From assembly GCF_001427025.1 (NCBI RefSeq), contig NZ_LMGA01000001.1, positions 234,238 to 298,237 of the forward strand: a DNA stretch of 64,000 nt, written 5' to 3'. How positions within the stretch are numbered: the first letter of the stretch is position 1; every line of letters begins with the position of its first letter. This document shows positions 35,455 to 45,539 of this stretch, piece by piece. Under the pieces are notes generated by a model that worked only from the letters and a program-made list of their open reading frames with translations, was not told the DNA's origin and searched no databases. This DNA is from Mesorhizobium sp. Root554 (GTDB taxonomy: Bacteria; Pseudomonadota; Alphaproteobacteria; Rhizobiales; Rhizobiaceae). The position numbers and the translations under genes are program-made.

Positions 35455-35483
35455 TTGACAGTGCGACACGCACGCCGCATTTC
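35455..35483 (+). promoter_or_regulatory. Candidate sigma-70 promoter of ispH-thrB-rnhA
   Basis: CTTGACA gives a strong -35 box at 35455-35460. CATTTC at 35478-35483, 17 bases on, is a poor -10 box. It lies 24 bases before the ispH ATG, in the 133-base gap after SURF1. Confidence 0.35.
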
Positions 35484-35506
35484 CAGCCTTGAACGGAACC
35501 GGAAGA

Positions 35507-36511
35507 ATGCTTCACACCAAGCCGCCCCTGACGATCAGGCTGTGCCAGCCGCGCGGCTTCTGCGCCGGCGTCGACCGCGCCATCCAGATCGTCGTGCTGG
35601 CGCTGAAAAAATACGGCGCGCCGGTCTATGTCCGCCACGAGATCGTCCACAACCGCTATGTCGTCGAGGGACTGCAGAACCTCGGCGCGGTGTTCATCGA
35701 GGAACTGTCGGAGATACCCGCAGAGCATCGGCGGTCGCCGGTGGTGTTTTCCGCCCATGGCGTGCCGAAATCGGTGCCGGCGGACGCGCAGGCCCGCAAT
35801 CTCTTCTATCTCGACGCCACATGCCCGCTCGTCTCCAAGGTACACAAGCAGGCCATGCGCCACCAGCGGCAGGGCCGCCACGTGCTGCTGATCGGCCATG
35901 CCGGCCATCCCGAGGTCATCGGCACGATGGGCCAGCTTGCCGAAGGCGCGGTGACGCTGATCGAAACCGAGGAAGACGTTGCCAATTTCGTGCCGCGGGA
36001 CGCCGATGCGCTTGGCTTCGTCACCCAGACGACGCTGTCGGTCGAGGACACCGCCGGCCTGCTGAAGGCGCTGGAGCAGAAGTTCCCGAACATGCAGGCG
36101 CCGGCGGCTGAATCGATCTGTTACGCGACGACGAACCGCCAGGACGCGGTGAAGGAGGCGGCTCCGGGCACCGATCTCTTCCTGACGGTCGGCGCGCCCA
36201 ATTCGTCCAATTCGCGCCGGCTGGTCGAGGTCGCCGAGCGTGCTGGCGCCAGGCGTTCGCTGCTGGTGCAGCGCGCCGGCGAGATACCGTGGGAGACCCT
36301 CGGCGATATTTCGGTTCTCGGCCTCTCGGCCGGGGCGTCGGCGCCCGAAATCATCGTCGACGAGATCATCGACGCGTTCCGCCAGCGCTTCGATGTCAGG
36401 GTCGAACTCGCCGCCACCGCCGAGGAAACGGAAAATTTCCCGGTCATGCGCGTGCTGCGCGATGTCGAGCTGACGCCCGCCGACATGGCTTTCGTCAACG
36501 GTACGGCATAG
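35507..36511 (+). CDS. ispH: 4-hydroxy-3-methylbut-2-enyl diphosphate reductase
   Basis: IspH forms IPP and DMAPP in the last step of the MEP pathway, with a [4Fe-4S] cluster. The 334-residue protein shows the three cluster cysteines in RGFCAGV (Cys19), [11 protein letters not shown] and [11 protein letters not shown]. The conserved His and Glu are in FSAHGVPK and the following motifs. ATG 35507 with GGAAG close by was chosen over a TTG at 35489. thrB follows two bases after the stop. The first pathway enzyme, Dxs, is at 19.3 kb. Confidence 0.96.
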   Translation: MLHTKPPLTIRLCQPRGFCAGVDRAIQIVVLALKKYGAPVYVRHEIVHNRYVVEGLQNLGAVFIEELSEIPAEHRRSPVVFSAHGVPKSVPADAQARNLFYLDATCPLVSKVHKQAMRHQRQGRHVLLIGHAGHPEVIGTMGQLAEGAVTLIETEEDVANFVPRDADALGFVTQTTLSVEDTAGLLKALEQKFPNMQAPAAESICYATTNRQDAVKEAAPGTDLFLTVGAPNSSNSRRLVEVAERAGARRSLLVQRAGEIPWETLGDISVLGLSAGASAPEIIVDEIIDAFRQRFDVRVELAATAEETENFPVMRVLRDVELTPADMAFVNGTA

Positions 36512-36513
36512 GC

Positions 36514-37494
36514 ATGGCCGTCTACACCGACATCGGCGAGATCGAGCTCGCTGCTTTCCTTGAGCACTATGGCATCGGCGAACTGCTCTCCTACAAGGGC
36601 ATCGCCGAAGGCGTCGAAAACTCCAACTTCCTGCTCCACACCTCCACCGGCGCCTATATCCTCACGTTGTACGAGAAGCGGGTGAACCGGGACGACCTGC
36701 CGTTCTTTTTGGGACTGATGCGGCACCTCGCCGGCAAGGGCCTGAGCTGCCCGCTGCCGGTCACGCGCAAGGATGGCCAGACCATCAGCGAACTGGCCGG
36801 TCGCCCCGCCGCGATCATCACTTTCCTCGAAGGCATGTGGATGCGGCGGCCGACGGTGGACCACTGCCGCGAGGTTGGCAGGGCGATGGCGCAAATGCAC
36901 CTCGCCGGCCAGGATTTTGCCATGCGCCGGGACAATGCCCTGTCCGTGTCCGGCTGGCGGCCCCTGTGGGACAAGGCCCGCGACCGCGCCGGCGAGGTCG
37001 AAGAGGGGCTTGCCGCGGAAGTGGAAAGCGACCTGGCCTTTCTGGAAGCCAACTGGCCGACCGAACTTCCATCCGGCGTCATCCATGCTGATCTTTTTCC
37101 CGACAACGTCTTTTTCCTCGGCAAGCGCCTGTCGGGCGTCATCGATTTCTATTTCGCCTGTACCGACCTTCTGGCCTACGACATTGCCATCTGCCTCAAC
37201 GCCTGGTGCTTCGAAAAGGACAACGCCTTCAACCTGACCAAGGGCATGGCGCTGCTCGGCGGCTACACCGCCGTGCGTCCGCTTTCCGCCGAGGAGGCGA
37301 AGGCGCTGCCCATACTGGCGCGCGGCTCGGCCCTGCGCTTCCTGCTGACCCGGCTTTACGACTGGCTGAACACGCCGGCGGGCAGTCTGGTGGTCAAGAA
37401 GGACCCGCTCGAATATCTGCGGCGCATGCGCTTCCACCGGCAGATCGGTTCGGCCGAGGAATATGGCCTCAAGATCGAGACGGTGACGGCGTGA
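36514..37494 (+). CDS. thrB: Homoserine kinase (ThrB, APH-type)
   Basis: A 326-residue kinase of the aminoglycoside phosphotransferase-like ThrB family used by alphaproteobacteria, not the GHMP type of E. coli. It has [10 protein letters not shown], the Brenner motif [13 protein letters not shown] with catalytic Asp, and [19 protein letters not shown] for Mg binding. It phosphorylates homoserine, giving the substrate of ThrC, encoded at 45.5-46.9 kb. The stop overlaps the rnhA GTG start by four bases. Confidence 0.95.
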   Translation: MAVYTDIGEIELAAFLEHYGIGELLSYKGIAEGVENSNFLLHTSTGAYILTLYEKRVNRDDLPFFLGLMRHLAGKGLSCPLPVTRKDGQTISELAGRPAAIITFLEGMWMRRPTVDHCREVGRAMAQMHLAGQDFAMRRDNALSVSGWRPLWDKARDRAGEVEEGLAAEVESDLAFLEANWPTELPSGVIHADLFPDNVFFLGKRLSGVIDFYFACTDLLAYDIAICLNAWCFEKDNAFNLTKGMALLGGYTAVRPLSAEEAKALPILARGSALRFLLTRLYDWLNTPAGSLVVKKDPLEYLRRMRFHRQIGSAEEYGLKIETVTA

Positions 37495-38027
37495 GGCGCG
37501 TCGAGGCCTATACGGACGGCGCGTGTTCCGGCAACCCTGGCCCCGGCGGCTGGGGCGCGGTGCTCCGCCTGCGCAGCGAAGGGGCCAATGACGGCGCGAC
37601 GCGCGAGCTCAATGGCGGCGAGCAGTTGACGACCAACAACCGCATGGAGCTGATGGCCGCGATCAGCGCGCTGAACGCCATCAAGGACGGCACCGTTGTC
37701 GACCTCTACACCGACAGCAGCTACGTCAAGGACGGCATTTCCGGCTGGATCGAGGGCTGGAAACGCAATGGCTGGAAGACGGCCGACAAGAAGCCGGTCA
37801 AGAACGCCGAGCTGTGGCAGGCGCTGGACGAGGCGCGCAAGCGTCATACCGTGACCTGGCACTGGGTGAAGGGCCATGCCGGGCACCCGGAGAACGAGCG
37901 CGCCGACGAACTCGCCCGCGCCGGCATGGCGCCATTCAAGCCGGCGAAGTCGGCCGCGTCTTCCGCCTCCGTCAAGCGAACCGGCCTGGCGAAGAAGCCG
38001 GTCCGGCGGTCCAACCAGAGCTATTGA
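37491..38027 (+). CDS. rnhA: Ribonuclease HI with basic C-terminal tail
   Basis: RNase HI removes RNA from RNA-DNA hybrids. The start is GTG 37491 (GTGA overlap with thrB). Catalytic residues are Asp9 ([11 protein letters not shown]), Glu53 ([10 protein letters not shown]), Asp75 (YTDSSYV) and Asp139 (NERADELA). The length, 178 residues, exceeds the usual 155: after the catalytic fold the protein ends with about 30 residues rich in Lys, Arg, Ser and Ala ([20 protein letters not shown]), probably disordered. The ispH-thrB-rnhA order is common in rhizobia. Confidence 0.94.
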   Translation: MRRVEAYTDGACSGNPGPGGWGAVLRLRSEGANDGATRELNGGEQLTTNNRMELMAAISALNAIKDGTVVDLYTDSSYVKDGISGWIEGWKRNGWKTADKKPVKNAELWQALDEARKRHTVTWHWVKGHAGHPENERADELARAGMAPFKPAKSAASSASVKRTGLAKKPVRRSNQSY

Positions 38028-38040
38028 GGCGCTGGCAGGC

Positions 38041-38520
38041 TTAGCGGATCAGCAGCGCCGAACCGAAAAGGCCGAGCGCGAACACCGTGTGCGAGACAAG
38101 GTTGAGCACTCGGACCTTCGTCGGATTGGGCGCTTTCGAGGACGCCCAGCCTGCGCCCATGCCGGGCGCCAGCAGGAACCAGCCGGCGCCGACCGTCAGA
38201 ATGCTCCAGATGAAGGCCGGCAGGAAGGTCGGTTGTACGAACCAGCTGACGCCGACAAGCAAGGCCAGAATGATCCCGTAGAGGATGCCGACCGCGTAGT
38301 GGAAAGCCCAACCGAGCGCCAGCTCGCCTGAATAGGGCGCGGCATTGCCGATGGCGTCGTGGAAGATTTTTCCATCGCGCAGATGCCAGACCCAGCGGCC
38401 GACAAGGCCCCAGTTCGGCCTTGGCAGCCCGAAACCGCGATTGAGGGCTATCGCCCACAAATCCATGAGCACCGTCGCGCCGAGACCGATCGCGGCTCCA
38501 CGCAGGACCAGTTCCAACAT
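38041..38520 (-). CDS. DUF2938 family membrane protein
   Basis: A 159-residue inner-membrane protein with about four or five hydrophobic helices. The motif LMDLWAIALNRGFGLPRPNWGLVGRW and HYAVGILYG match DUF2938 as I recall it. ATG 38520 has AGGAG upstream (GGAGCACCTGC spacing); the open frame starts 30 bases earlier. It converges on rnhA, 13 bases apart, and is followed in the other direction by the peroxiredoxin gene. Function unknown. Confidence 0.82.
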   Translation of the reverse strand: MLELVLRGAAIGLGATVLMDLWAIALNRGFGLPRPNWGLVGRWVWHLRDGKIFHDAIGNAAPYSGELALGWAFHYAVGILYGIILALLVGVSWFVQPTFLPAFIWSILTVGAGWFLLAPGMGAGWASSKAPNPTKVRVLNLVSHTVFALGLFGSALLIR

Positions 38521-38597
38521 GCAGGTGCTCCTGAACGTGATTGACTTCACGGCCGGCTTTTCGACACCGGCGCGGGATATGCGGCGAGATGGAATTT

Positions 38598-39083
38598 TCA
38601 GAGCTGCTCGAGGATTCTCACAGCGCCCGATTCCACCGCCTGGCCGGGCGCGCCCTCGATGTTGAGGGTGACGACCTTGCCGTCATCCACGATCATGGAA
38701 AACCGCTTCGAGCGCAGGCCCATGCCGCCGCCACTCGCGTCCATGTCCAGCCCCAGCGCCTTGACGAAATCGCCATTGCCGTCGGCGAGGTAGAGGATCT
38801 TGCCTTCGCCGCCGGTGAAGCGGGCCCATGCGCCCATGACATGATGGTCGTTCACCGCCACCACGGCCACCGTGTCGACCCCACGCGCCAGAATGGCGTC
38901 GTAATTGTCGAGATAGCCCGGCAGGTGGTTGTTGCTGCAAGTGGGGGTGAAAGCGCCTGGAACGGCGAAAAGCACGACTTTCTTGCCCGAAAATATCTCG
39001 GCCGTGCTCAAGGCCTTGCCGCCATCGGCGGTCATGGTCTTGAACGTCGCCTCGGGCAGCTTGTCGCCAACGGAAATCGTCAT
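38598..39083 (-). CDS. Peroxiredoxin (Prx5/glutaredoxin-type)
   Basis: A 161-residue thiol peroxidase with the peroxidatic site VPGAFTPTCSNNHLPGY, Cys49, and the family's VAVVAVNDHHVMGAW. It should reduce peroxides using glutaredoxin or thioredoxin. No second resolving Cys is present in the usual place, so it looks like a one-cysteine form. ATG 39083 has GAGG upstream and begins the conserved MTISVGDKLP; the upstream 15 codons are not conserved. It is a monocistronic gene between DUF2938 and the DsbD-like protein. Confidence 0.92.
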   Translation of the reverse strand: MTISVGDKLPEATFKTMTADGGKALSTAEIFSGKKVVLFAVPGAFTPTCSNNHLPGYLDNYDAILARGVDTVAVVAVNDHHVMGAWARFTGGEGKILYLADGNGDFVKALGLDMDASGGGMGLRSKRFSMIVDDGKVVTLNIEGAPGQAVESGAVRILEQL

Positions 39084-39156
39084 GAAAACCTCGCAAGTGG
39101 AAAAGCAGATGCAGCGATAGCGGAGCAAAGCTGACGCCGCAACCGCCAGGACCAGG

Positions 39157-39963
39157 TCATGGATAGGGCAGCAACCCTTCGACCGCGCCAGTGGTTCCCG
39201 TCACGGTGTAATGCAGCCCGGCGCCGGCGGGAATAGTGTCCGGCCGGTCGAGGATCGGCACGGAAAACAGCACCTTGCCGTTCTGTTCCGTCCGCGTCGG
39301 CGGGCCAAACATGTAATCCTGGTTCCCAGCGACGAAGAAATCCACGGCATCCGGCGCGCCTGGAGCAGCCACCTCGACATTCAGCGTCTCATCATCCCCT
39401 GCCACGGTGACGGCGCGGAAATCGCTTCTCTCCGCTTGCGGCAGCGCGGCGAACGCGGCCTTGACGAGTTGGGCGTCGGCGGCGTTGTCGGGGTCTGAGG
39501 CGGGGTCGACCGACAGCGTCGTCTGCACGGGAATACAGATGGTTTCGCAGATGCCGAGAAACACATGCGCTTCGATCAACGCTTTGTCGCCCGGGGATTT
39601 CAGCGTGAAGACGGCAGGCAAGGCTACCGAACGGTCGTAGCCCGCCCATTGCCCGTAGCCGTCGTCATGGCGCTGCGGCGCGGGAAAGGACAGGTCGATG
39701 CCTGCCACATTCGCGCTGGCGTTCACGTCGATCTGCGGCGGCACGCCACTGTCGCCCGGATCACGCCAATAGGTCTTCCAGCCCGGCTTGAGAGCGATCT
39801 CCAGAACGCCCTGTATCCGGCCCGCCTGATCGGCAGTCCCCGTCGTGACGAGCCGCACGCGGCCCCCCTGGCTTTCATACCAGGCCGACGACGACGCCGA
39901 GGCGAACCCGCAGGCCGCGACTGTAAAAAACAGGCTGAACGACAGGACTTTCAGCTTATTCAT
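39157..39963 (-). CDS. Stand-alone DsbD N-terminal (alpha) domain protein, secreted
   Basis: A 268-residue protein with a signal peptide (MNKLKVLSFSLFFTVAACGFASA) and the fold pattern of the DsbD alpha domain: WKTYWRDPGDSGVPPQ, LSFPAPQRHDDGYGQWAGYD, and the redox pair in FLGICETICIPVQ. The membrane DsbD-beta and thioredoxin-like gamma parts are absent, and no partner lies nearby. It may pass electrons from a separate CcdA/ScsB-type protein or simply bind a partner in the periplasm. ATG 39963 begins the signal peptide; 17 upstream codons are open but not conserved. Confidence 0.85.
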   Translation of the reverse strand: MNKLKVLSFSLFFTVAACGFASASSSAWYESQGGRVRLVTTGTADQAGRIQGVLEIALKPGWKTYWRDPGDSGVPPQIDVNASANVAGIDLSFPAPQRHDDGYGQWAGYDRSVALPAVFTLKSPGDKALIEAHVFLGICETICIPVQTTLSVDPASDPDNAADAQLVKAAFAALPQAERSDFRAVTVAGDDETLNVEVAAPGAPDAVDFFVAGNQDYMFGPPTRTEQNGKVLFSVPILDRPDTIPAGAGLHYTVTGTTGAVEGLLPYP

Positions 39964-40110
39964 GGCGGTGATTTGACGTTGTCTTTGTGGCGGCGCAACC
40001 GCAGGCGCCGACACGCGACCATCATTTTTGCGTGACCCGTGCGACGACGCCGGTCAAACCGGCTTGCTCCCGCATCTTTCAAGGCAGGCCAAAACGCGTT
40101 ACCTTGCGGC

Positions 40111-40719
40111 ATGGATCTTTTGCGTCACAAGAGGCCAGCCGCACGAAGCGGCTTCCTGGATGACCAGTTCCTGATTGCCATGCCCGGCATGAAGGACGAC
40201 CGTTTTGCACGCTCGGTGATCTATATCTGCGCCCATAGCGACGAGGGCGCGATCGGCCTCATCATCAACCAGACCCAGCAGATGCTGTTTCCCGACCTCC
40301 TGGTCCAGCTTGGCATCATGAACGAGCAGGAGGCCATTCGCCTGCCGCCGCAGACGCGCGATTTCGTCGTTCGCAACGGCGGTCCGGTGGACCGCAGCAG
40401 GGGCTTCGTGCTGCATACCGGCGATTACAGGGTCGACTCGTCCCTGCCTGTGTCGGACGACATCTGCCTCACCGCCACCGTCGATATATTGCGGGCGATT
40501 TCCGCCGGCAGGGGCCCGCGTCATGCCTTGATGGCGCTCGGCTATGCCGGCTGGGGCGCTGGCCAGCTCGAAAGCGAGATCGCCGAGAACGGCTGGCTGA
40601 CCTGTCCGGCCACGCCCGCGCTGCTCTTCGATAGCGACATCGAAAGCAAATACGATCGCGTGCTGGCGTCCATCGGCATCGATCTGGCGCATTTGAGCCT
40701 CGCCGCCGGTCACGCCTGA
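40111..40719 (+). CDS. YqgE/AlgH family protein
   Basis: A 202-residue protein with [27 protein letters not shown], seen as [12 protein letters not shown] and [12 protein letters not shown], and GAIGLIINQ, all typical of YqgE/AlgH. The family is widespread, with a solved fold, but no agreed function; an old claim links AlgH to alginate regulation. ATG 40111 begins the conserved part; 24 upstream codons are open. It runs tail to tail with the EAL gene, and their last ten bases overlap on opposite strands. Confidence 0.9.
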   Translation: MDLLRHKRPAARSGFLDDQFLIAMPGMKDDRFARSVIYICAHSDEGAIGLIINQTQQMLFPDLLVQLGIMNEQEAIRLPPQTRDFVVRNGGPVDRSRGFVLHTGDYRVDSSLPVSDDICLTATVDILRAISAGRGPRHALMALGYAGWGAGQLESEIAENGWLTCPATPALLFDSDIESKYDRVLASIGIDLAHLSLAAGHA

Positions 40720-43601
40720 CCGACGGGATACTGTTCCTTCAGCAGCTTGACCACGGCATCGCCCGCCATCGGCGCGCCGAACATGAAGCTCTGGACATAT
40801 TCGCAGCCCATCTGCCGCAACTCCAGCGCGTCGCGCTGGTCCGAAATGCCTTCGGCGACGACCGACAGGCCAAGCTCGTGCGCCATGTTGACCATGGAGC
40901 GCAGCAGAACGGCCCGTTTCGGCGTCGTGTCGTCAACGAAGCTCTTGTCGATCTTGATCGTGTCGAAGGGAAAGCGCGTCAGGTAGGACAGCGACGAATA
41001 GCCGGTGCCGAAATCGTCGAGCGACAGGCCGATGCCCAGTTGCTTGAGCTTGCCCAGCACATGGGCGGCCTGCTCGGGATTGTCCATCACCAGCGATTCC
41101 GTCAGTTCGAGCCGCAGGCATCGCGGCTTGATGTTGGCGCGCGCGATCACCGAACGCACGTCGCTGACGAGATCGCGGCGGATGAGCTGGCGGCTCGACA
41201 AGTTGACCGAAACCGAAAGCGGCGTGTCGCCGATCTGCTTTTGCCAGCCGGCAAGGTCTTCGGCCGCCTTCTGCATGGCGAAAAGACCCAGCTGCACGAT
41301 GACGCCGCAGCTTTCCGCCACCGGAATGAAGTCCCCCGGCGGGATCATGCCGCGGCGCGGATGATCCCAGCGCAGCAGCGCCTCGAACCCGGCGACGCTG
41401 TTGTCCTCCAGCCGCACGATGGGCTGGTAGGCGAGGGTGAATTCGCGCCGCTCGATGGCGCGGCGCAGGTCGGACTCGAACTGCAGCCGGTCGGTGCCGA
41501 CCGTCCGGAAGGCTGGACGGAACGGTTCGATACGGTCGCCCCCGAAGCGCTTTGCCTGATGCATGGCAAGTTCGGCATCCTTGACGATGTCCTCGGCGGA
41601 AACTTCGGTCGATGTCCAGGTGATGAGGCCGATGGATGCCGTCAGAACGATTTCCCGCTTGGCGAAGGTGATCGGCGCGCTGATCGCGTGCTTGATTGCA
41701 TCGGCAACAGTGGCGATACGCGCCGGGTCCTGCTCGGACAGGAGCATCAGCGCAAACTGGTCGCCGGCGAAGCGCGAAAGCGAATCCTTCGGCTTGAGCA
41801 GCCGGTGCAGCCGCCGCGCCACGGTCAGCAGGATGGTGTCGCCTGCCGAAATCCCGAGCCCGTCATTGACCTGCTTGAAGCGGTCGATGTCGATGACGAA
41901 GACCGTCGGCCGCACCTTTTCCTCGGTGCGGGCAATCGAGATGACCGCCTCGAGGCGGTTCATGAAGAGTTCGCGGTTGGGCAGCCCGGTCAGATTGTCG
42001 TGAACGGCGTCGTGCAGCAGCCGTTCCTCGGATTTCTTCTGTTCGGTGACATCGACCATCGTGCCGACGCAGCGGATGACCTCGCCGTCGGACCCGACGA
42101 CGGGCCGGGCGCGCAGGGAAAACCAGTGATAGTGGCCGTCCGCGCCGCGCAGTCGGAAATTCTGCGACACGCGGCCGCGTCGATGTTCCAGCACAACGTC
42201 CAGCGTGGTGCGGAAGGTGTCACGGTCGTCGGCATGCAGAACGGGCAGCCAGTTGCGCGCCGCTCCGCCAAGGCTGTTCGGCGCCAGGCCGAGCTGAAGG
42301 CTGACGTCCGGACGCGTCACCACGCGGTCGCGCAGGACGTCCCAGTCCCAGACGGTGTCGCCGGAGCCAGAAACCGCCAGCGCCTGCCTTTCGAGATCGG
42401 AAAACAGACCCTGGTGCAGCGCGCCGCCGGCAAACGCATGTTGCATGACGGTAAAGCCGATCAGAAGGATGATCAGGATCAGCCCGCCGCCGAGCGCCGG
42501 CTGGGCGATATCATTGTCGAGCAGGCCGGTAACGGCCATCCATGAGCCGCATAGCCATAACAGCACCATGACCCAACTGGGCACGAGCATGATGGCGCGG
42601 TCGTAGCCGCGGATTCCGAGGAAGATGATGAGGCCGAGCCCGGTTACGGCTGTTGCCGCGAAGGAAAGCCGTGCGATGCCCGCGGCGATGGCCGGGTCGA
42701 TGATGGCGACGCCGGCAATGAGGATCAGGCCCAGCAGCCAGACGATTGCGCCATAGCTGAAATGGCCATGCCATCGGTTGAGATTGAGATAGGCGAAGAG
42801 GAAGACCACGAAGGTGGTGGCCAGCGCCACCTCGGTTCCGGCCCGCCATATCTGCTCGTTGCCGGGGGAAATTTCGATCACCTTGCTCAGAAAGCCGAAA
42901 TCGACGCAGATATAGGCCAGGACCGCCCAGGAAAGGGCGGCGGTGGCGGGAAACATCGAGGTGCCCTTGACCACGAAAAGGATGGTCAGGAACAGCGCCA
43001 GAAGCCCGGCAATGCCGATGACGATGCCGCGGAACAGCGTGTAGGAATTGACCGAATCCTTGTAGGATTCAGGCTCCCACAGATAAACCTGCGGTAGCTT
43101 CGGCGAAGCCAGTTCGGCGATGAAGGTGACGACGGTGCCGGGGTTCAGGGTGACAAGGAAAACGTCGGCGTCGTTGCTGCCCTGGCGATCGAGCGCAAAG
43201 CCTTCGCTCGGCGTGATCGCGGCGATGCGGGTGGCGCCGAGATCCGGCCAGAAGATACCGGAATTCACCAGCCTGAAATGCGGCGCGACGATCAGCCGGT
43301 CGAGTTGTTGGTCGGTGGTATTGGCGAGCGCGAACACGGCCCAGTCGCCGGTCGAGCGGGCATCGTTGGCCTCGACTTCGATTCGCCGCACGATGCCGTC
43401 CGGTCCTGGAGCGGTCGAAACCTGAAAATTCTCGCCCTGATTCCGGTAGATTTCGACCGCGCCGGATAGGTCCAGCGCAACATCGTCGCGGGAAATCTTG
43501 ATGGGTTCGACGGCAAAGGCGGCCGAAGCCGCGAAAAACGTCACGATCGCCGCGATGACGAAAGCAAGCAGCGACCCGTTTCGCAGGAAATGCCTCAACA
43601 A
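40710..43601 (-). CDS. 7TM-PAS-GGDEF-EAL protein with degenerate AGDQF, probable c-di-GMP phosphodiesterase
   Basis: A 963-residue membrane sensor. It has a signal peptide, a periplasmic domain (about 30-180), a seven-helix membrane region (about 185-385) of the 7TM-DISM type, a PAS domain (about 410-530), a GGDEF domain and an EAL domain. The GGDEF motif is replaced by AGDQF (612-616) and the I-site Arg is missing, so cyclase activity is unlikely. The EAL core is intact: Glu740-Ala-Leu, [26 protein letters not shown] and KIDKSFV. It should break down c-di-GMP, with GTP possibly tuning it. Start TTG 43601 is supported by AAAGG. Confidence 0.9.
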   Translation of the reverse strand: MLRHFLRNGSLLAFVIAAIVTFFAASAAFAVEPIKISRDDVALDLSGAVEIYRNQGENFQVSTAPGPDGIVRRIEVEANDARSTGDWAVFALANTTDQQLDRLIVAPHFRLVNSGIFWPDLGATRIAAITPSEGFALDRQGSNDADVFLVTLNPGTVVTFIAELASPKLPQVYLWEPESYKDSVNSYTLFRGIVIGIAGLLALFLTILFVVKGTSMFPATAALSWAVLAYICVDFGFLSKVIEISPGNEQIWRAGTEVALATTFVVFLFAYLNLNRWHGHFSYGAIVWLLGLILIAGVAIIDPAIAAGIARLSFAATAVTGLGLIIFLGIRGYDRAIMLVPSWVMVLLWLCGSWMAVTGLLDNDIAQPALGGGLILIILLIGFTVMQHAFAGGALHQGLFSDLERQALAVSGSGDTVWDWDVLRDRVVTRPDVSLQLGLAPNSLGGAARNWLPVLHADDRDTFRTTLDVVLEHRRGRVSQNFRLRGADGHYHWFSLRARPVVGSDGEVIRCVGTMVDVTEQKKSEERLLHDAVHDNLTGLPNRELFMNRLEAVISIARTEEKVRPTVFVIDIDRFKQVNDGLGISAGDTILLTVARRLHRLLKPKDSLSRFAGDQFALMLLSEQDPARIATVADAIKHAISAPITFAKREIVLTASIGLITWTSTEVSAEDIVKDAELAMHQAKRFGGDRIEPFRPAFRTVGTDRLQFESDLRRAIERREFTLAYQPIVRLEDNSVAGFEALLRWDHPRRGMIPPGDFIPVAESCGVIVQLGLFAMQKAAEDLAGWQKQIGDTPLSVSVNLSSRQLIRRDLVSDVRSVIARANIKPRCLRLELTESLVMDNPEQAAHVLGKLKQLGIGLSLDDFGTGYSSLSYLTRFPFDTIKIDKSFVDDTTPKRAVLLRSMVNMAHELGLSVVAEGISDQRDALELRQMGCEYVQSFMFGAPMAGDAVVKLLKEQYPVGQA

Positions 43602-43613
43602 ATCAGCCTTTGC

Positions 43614-44219
43614 TTACGCCTTCTGGTGCTTCGGTGCGCCTTGCGGAAAGTCCTCCGCCAGGCGAGCGTAGAGGTAGTGGTCCTGCCACGTACCGTTGAT
43701 CTTGAGATAGGACCGCAGAAGTCCTTCGCGCTGAAATCCGGCTTTTTCAAGCACCCGGATAGAACGGGCATTGTCGGGAATACAGGCTGCTTCGATGCGG
43801 TGCAACCTCAGCGTATCGAAGGCGAAGCGGGCAAGCACGTTTACCGCGTCCGTCATCAGGCCGCGGCCGGAAAAAGGCTCGCCGATCCAGTAGCCGATAT
43901 GCCCGCTCTGGGCGACGCCATGACGGATATTGCCGAGCGTAATGCCGCCGGCAAGTCTTCCCGTGTTGCGGTCGAGGATGAAGAACGCGATGGCTATGCC
44001 CTGCGCATGGTCTTCGCGGTAGCGGCCGATGCGGTGACGCCACGCCGTACGCTCCAGCTCATCGGGGGTCCAGCGCGGTTCCCAGCGTTCGAGGAAGCCT
44101 CTGCTTTTGCCTCGCAGCGCCGCCCACTCCTGATAGTCGTTCGCCAGAGGCAGACGCAGCGTTACCTTTTCGCCCTTCAGCGCCGGCAGGTCGCGGCGGA
44201 AGAAAGGGAGCGCGAACAC
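43614..44219 (-). CDS. GNAT family acetyltransferase (RimJ/RimL-like)
   Basis: A 201-residue N-acetyltransferase of the RimJ/RimL group, with LARFAFDTLRLHRIEAACIPDNARSIRVLEKAGFQREG, seen here as LHRIEAACIPDNARS and VLEKAGFQREGLLR. It probably acetylates a protein alpha-amine or amino acid. The GTG at 44219 follows GAGG and gives MFALPFFRRDLPALKGEKV, the opening usual for rhizobial members; the open frame before it overlaps the M16 gene. It is 16 bases after the M16 stop and 12 bases before the EAL start, so it lies within the thrC-M16-GNAT-EAL operon. Confidence 0.87.
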   Translation of the reverse strand: MFALPFFRRDLPALKGEKVTLRLPLANDYQEWAALRGKSRGFLERWEPRWTPDELERTAWRHRIGRYREDHAQGIAIAFFILDRNTGRLAGGITLGNIRHGVAQSGHIGYWIGEPFSGRGLMTDAVNVLARFAFDTLRLHRIEAACIPDNARSIRVLEKAGFQREGLLRSYLKINGTWQDHYLYARLAEDFPQGAPKHQKA

Positions 44220-44235
44220 ATTGGCCTCGGAGAAA

Positions 44236-45528
44236 TCAGCCGGCGAGCTTGCGCGCCGCCGGTTGAACACCGGGCAGCGCATCGAGGATCGCTTCGTATG
44301 GCGCAAGGGTTCCAACCGGACCGACCGCTGTCAGCGTCGGCTTGGTTGTGAAAATCCGCGACGACAGGTCGGTAAGGCGGCCGACGGTCAACGCCGAAAG
44401 CCGTTCCATCAGCTCTTCCTTGGGAATAGGCCGCCCGAAAAGAAGGAGCTGGCGCGCGATCTGCGAGGCGCGGCTCGCCGGGCTTTCGGCCGACATGATC
44501 AGCCCGGCGCGATATTGGGCGCGGGCGCGGTCCAGTTCTTCCTGCAGGATATTTTCGCCGGTGCGCTCCAGTTCGGTGATGATGACGGGAACCAGCTTGG
44601 CGATGTCGCTTTGCCCGGTGGCGGCATGGACGCCGAATATGCCGGTGTCGGAAAAGCCCCAGTGAAACGCGTAGACCGAATAACAAAGGCCGCGCTTCTC
44701 GCGCACTTCCTGGAAGAGACGCGAGGACATGCCGCCGCCGAGGATCATCGACAGCACCTGCGAAGCGTAGAAGTCGCGCACATGATAGGCGCGGCCTTCG
44801 AAACCGAGAACGATCTGCGCATCCATCAGGTCGCGGTTTTCGCGGAAGTCGCCGCCGACATACTGCGCATATTGCGGCAATGTGCTCTCAGCCTTCTGCC
44901 GGAAGCCACCCAGCCGCTTTTCGACTTCCCGGACGAACTCGTCGTGCTTCACGTCGCCGGCCGCGACCACCACCATGCGCTCCGCCCCGTACTGGCGCTC
45001 CATGAAGTCGTGAAGCTGCTTCGAGGTGAAGGATTTGACGGTTTCGGGTGTGCCGAGGATCGAACGGCCGATTGTCTGGTGACGGAACGCCGTTTCGGTG
45101 AAACGGTCGAACACGATGTCGTCCGGCGTGTCGTGGGCGGCGCCGATCTCCTGCAGGATCACATGCTGCTCTCGGCGCAATTCTTCCGGATCGAACTCCG
45201 ATTCCTGCAGAATGTCGGCCAGGATATCGACCGCCAGCGGCATGTCGTCCACCAGCACGCGCGCATAGAACGATGTCGTTTCGACGCTGGTCGCGGCATT
45301 GATCTCGCCGCCGACATCTTCGATCTCGGAAGCAATCTGGAATGCGTTGCGTCGCTTCGTGCCCTTGAACGCCATGTGTTCAAGCAGATGCGCCATTCCG
45401 TGCTCTTCGTCGCGTTCGTTGCGGGCGCCGGACTTGACCCAGACCCCGAGGGCGACGGATTCGATGCTTGGAAGGGTTTCGGTGGCGACTGTCAGGCCGT
45501 TCGACAGACGGCTTACCTCAACACCCAT
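44236..45528 (-). CDS. M16 family zinc peptidase (processing peptidase-like)
   Basis: A 430-residue pitrilysin-type protease with the inverted zinc motif HLLEH at 47-51 (MAHLLEHMAFKGT) and the distal Glu further on in EVGAEINA-like text (GGEINAATSVETTSFYARV). It resembles the single-gene bacterial homologues of mitochondrial processing peptidase beta. ATG 45528 has GGGAG upstream. It starts 11 bases after thrC; this thrC-M16 order is conserved in Rhizobiales. Its own substrates are not known. Confidence 0.93.
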   Translation of the reverse strand: MGVEVSRLSNGLTVATETLPSIESVALGVWVKSGARNERDEEHGMAHLLEHMAFKGTKRRNAFQIASEIEDVGGEINAATSVETTSFYARVLVDDMPLAVDILADILQESEFDPEELRREQHVILQEIGAAHDTPDDIVFDRFTETAFRHQTIGRSILGTPETVKSFTSKQLHDFMERQYGAERMVVVAAGDVKHDEFVREVEKRLGGFRQKAESTLPQYAQYVGGDFRENRDLMDAQIVLGFEGRAYHVRDFYASQVLSMILGGGMSSRLFQEVREKRGLCYSVYAFHWGFSDTGIFGVHAATGQSDIAKLVPVIITELERTGENILQEELDRARAQYRAGLIMSAESPASRASQIARQLLLFGRPIPKEELMERLSALTVGRLTDLSSRIFTTKPTLTAVGPVGTLAPYEAILDALPGVQPAARKLAG

Positions 45529-45539
45529 ATAGAAACTCC

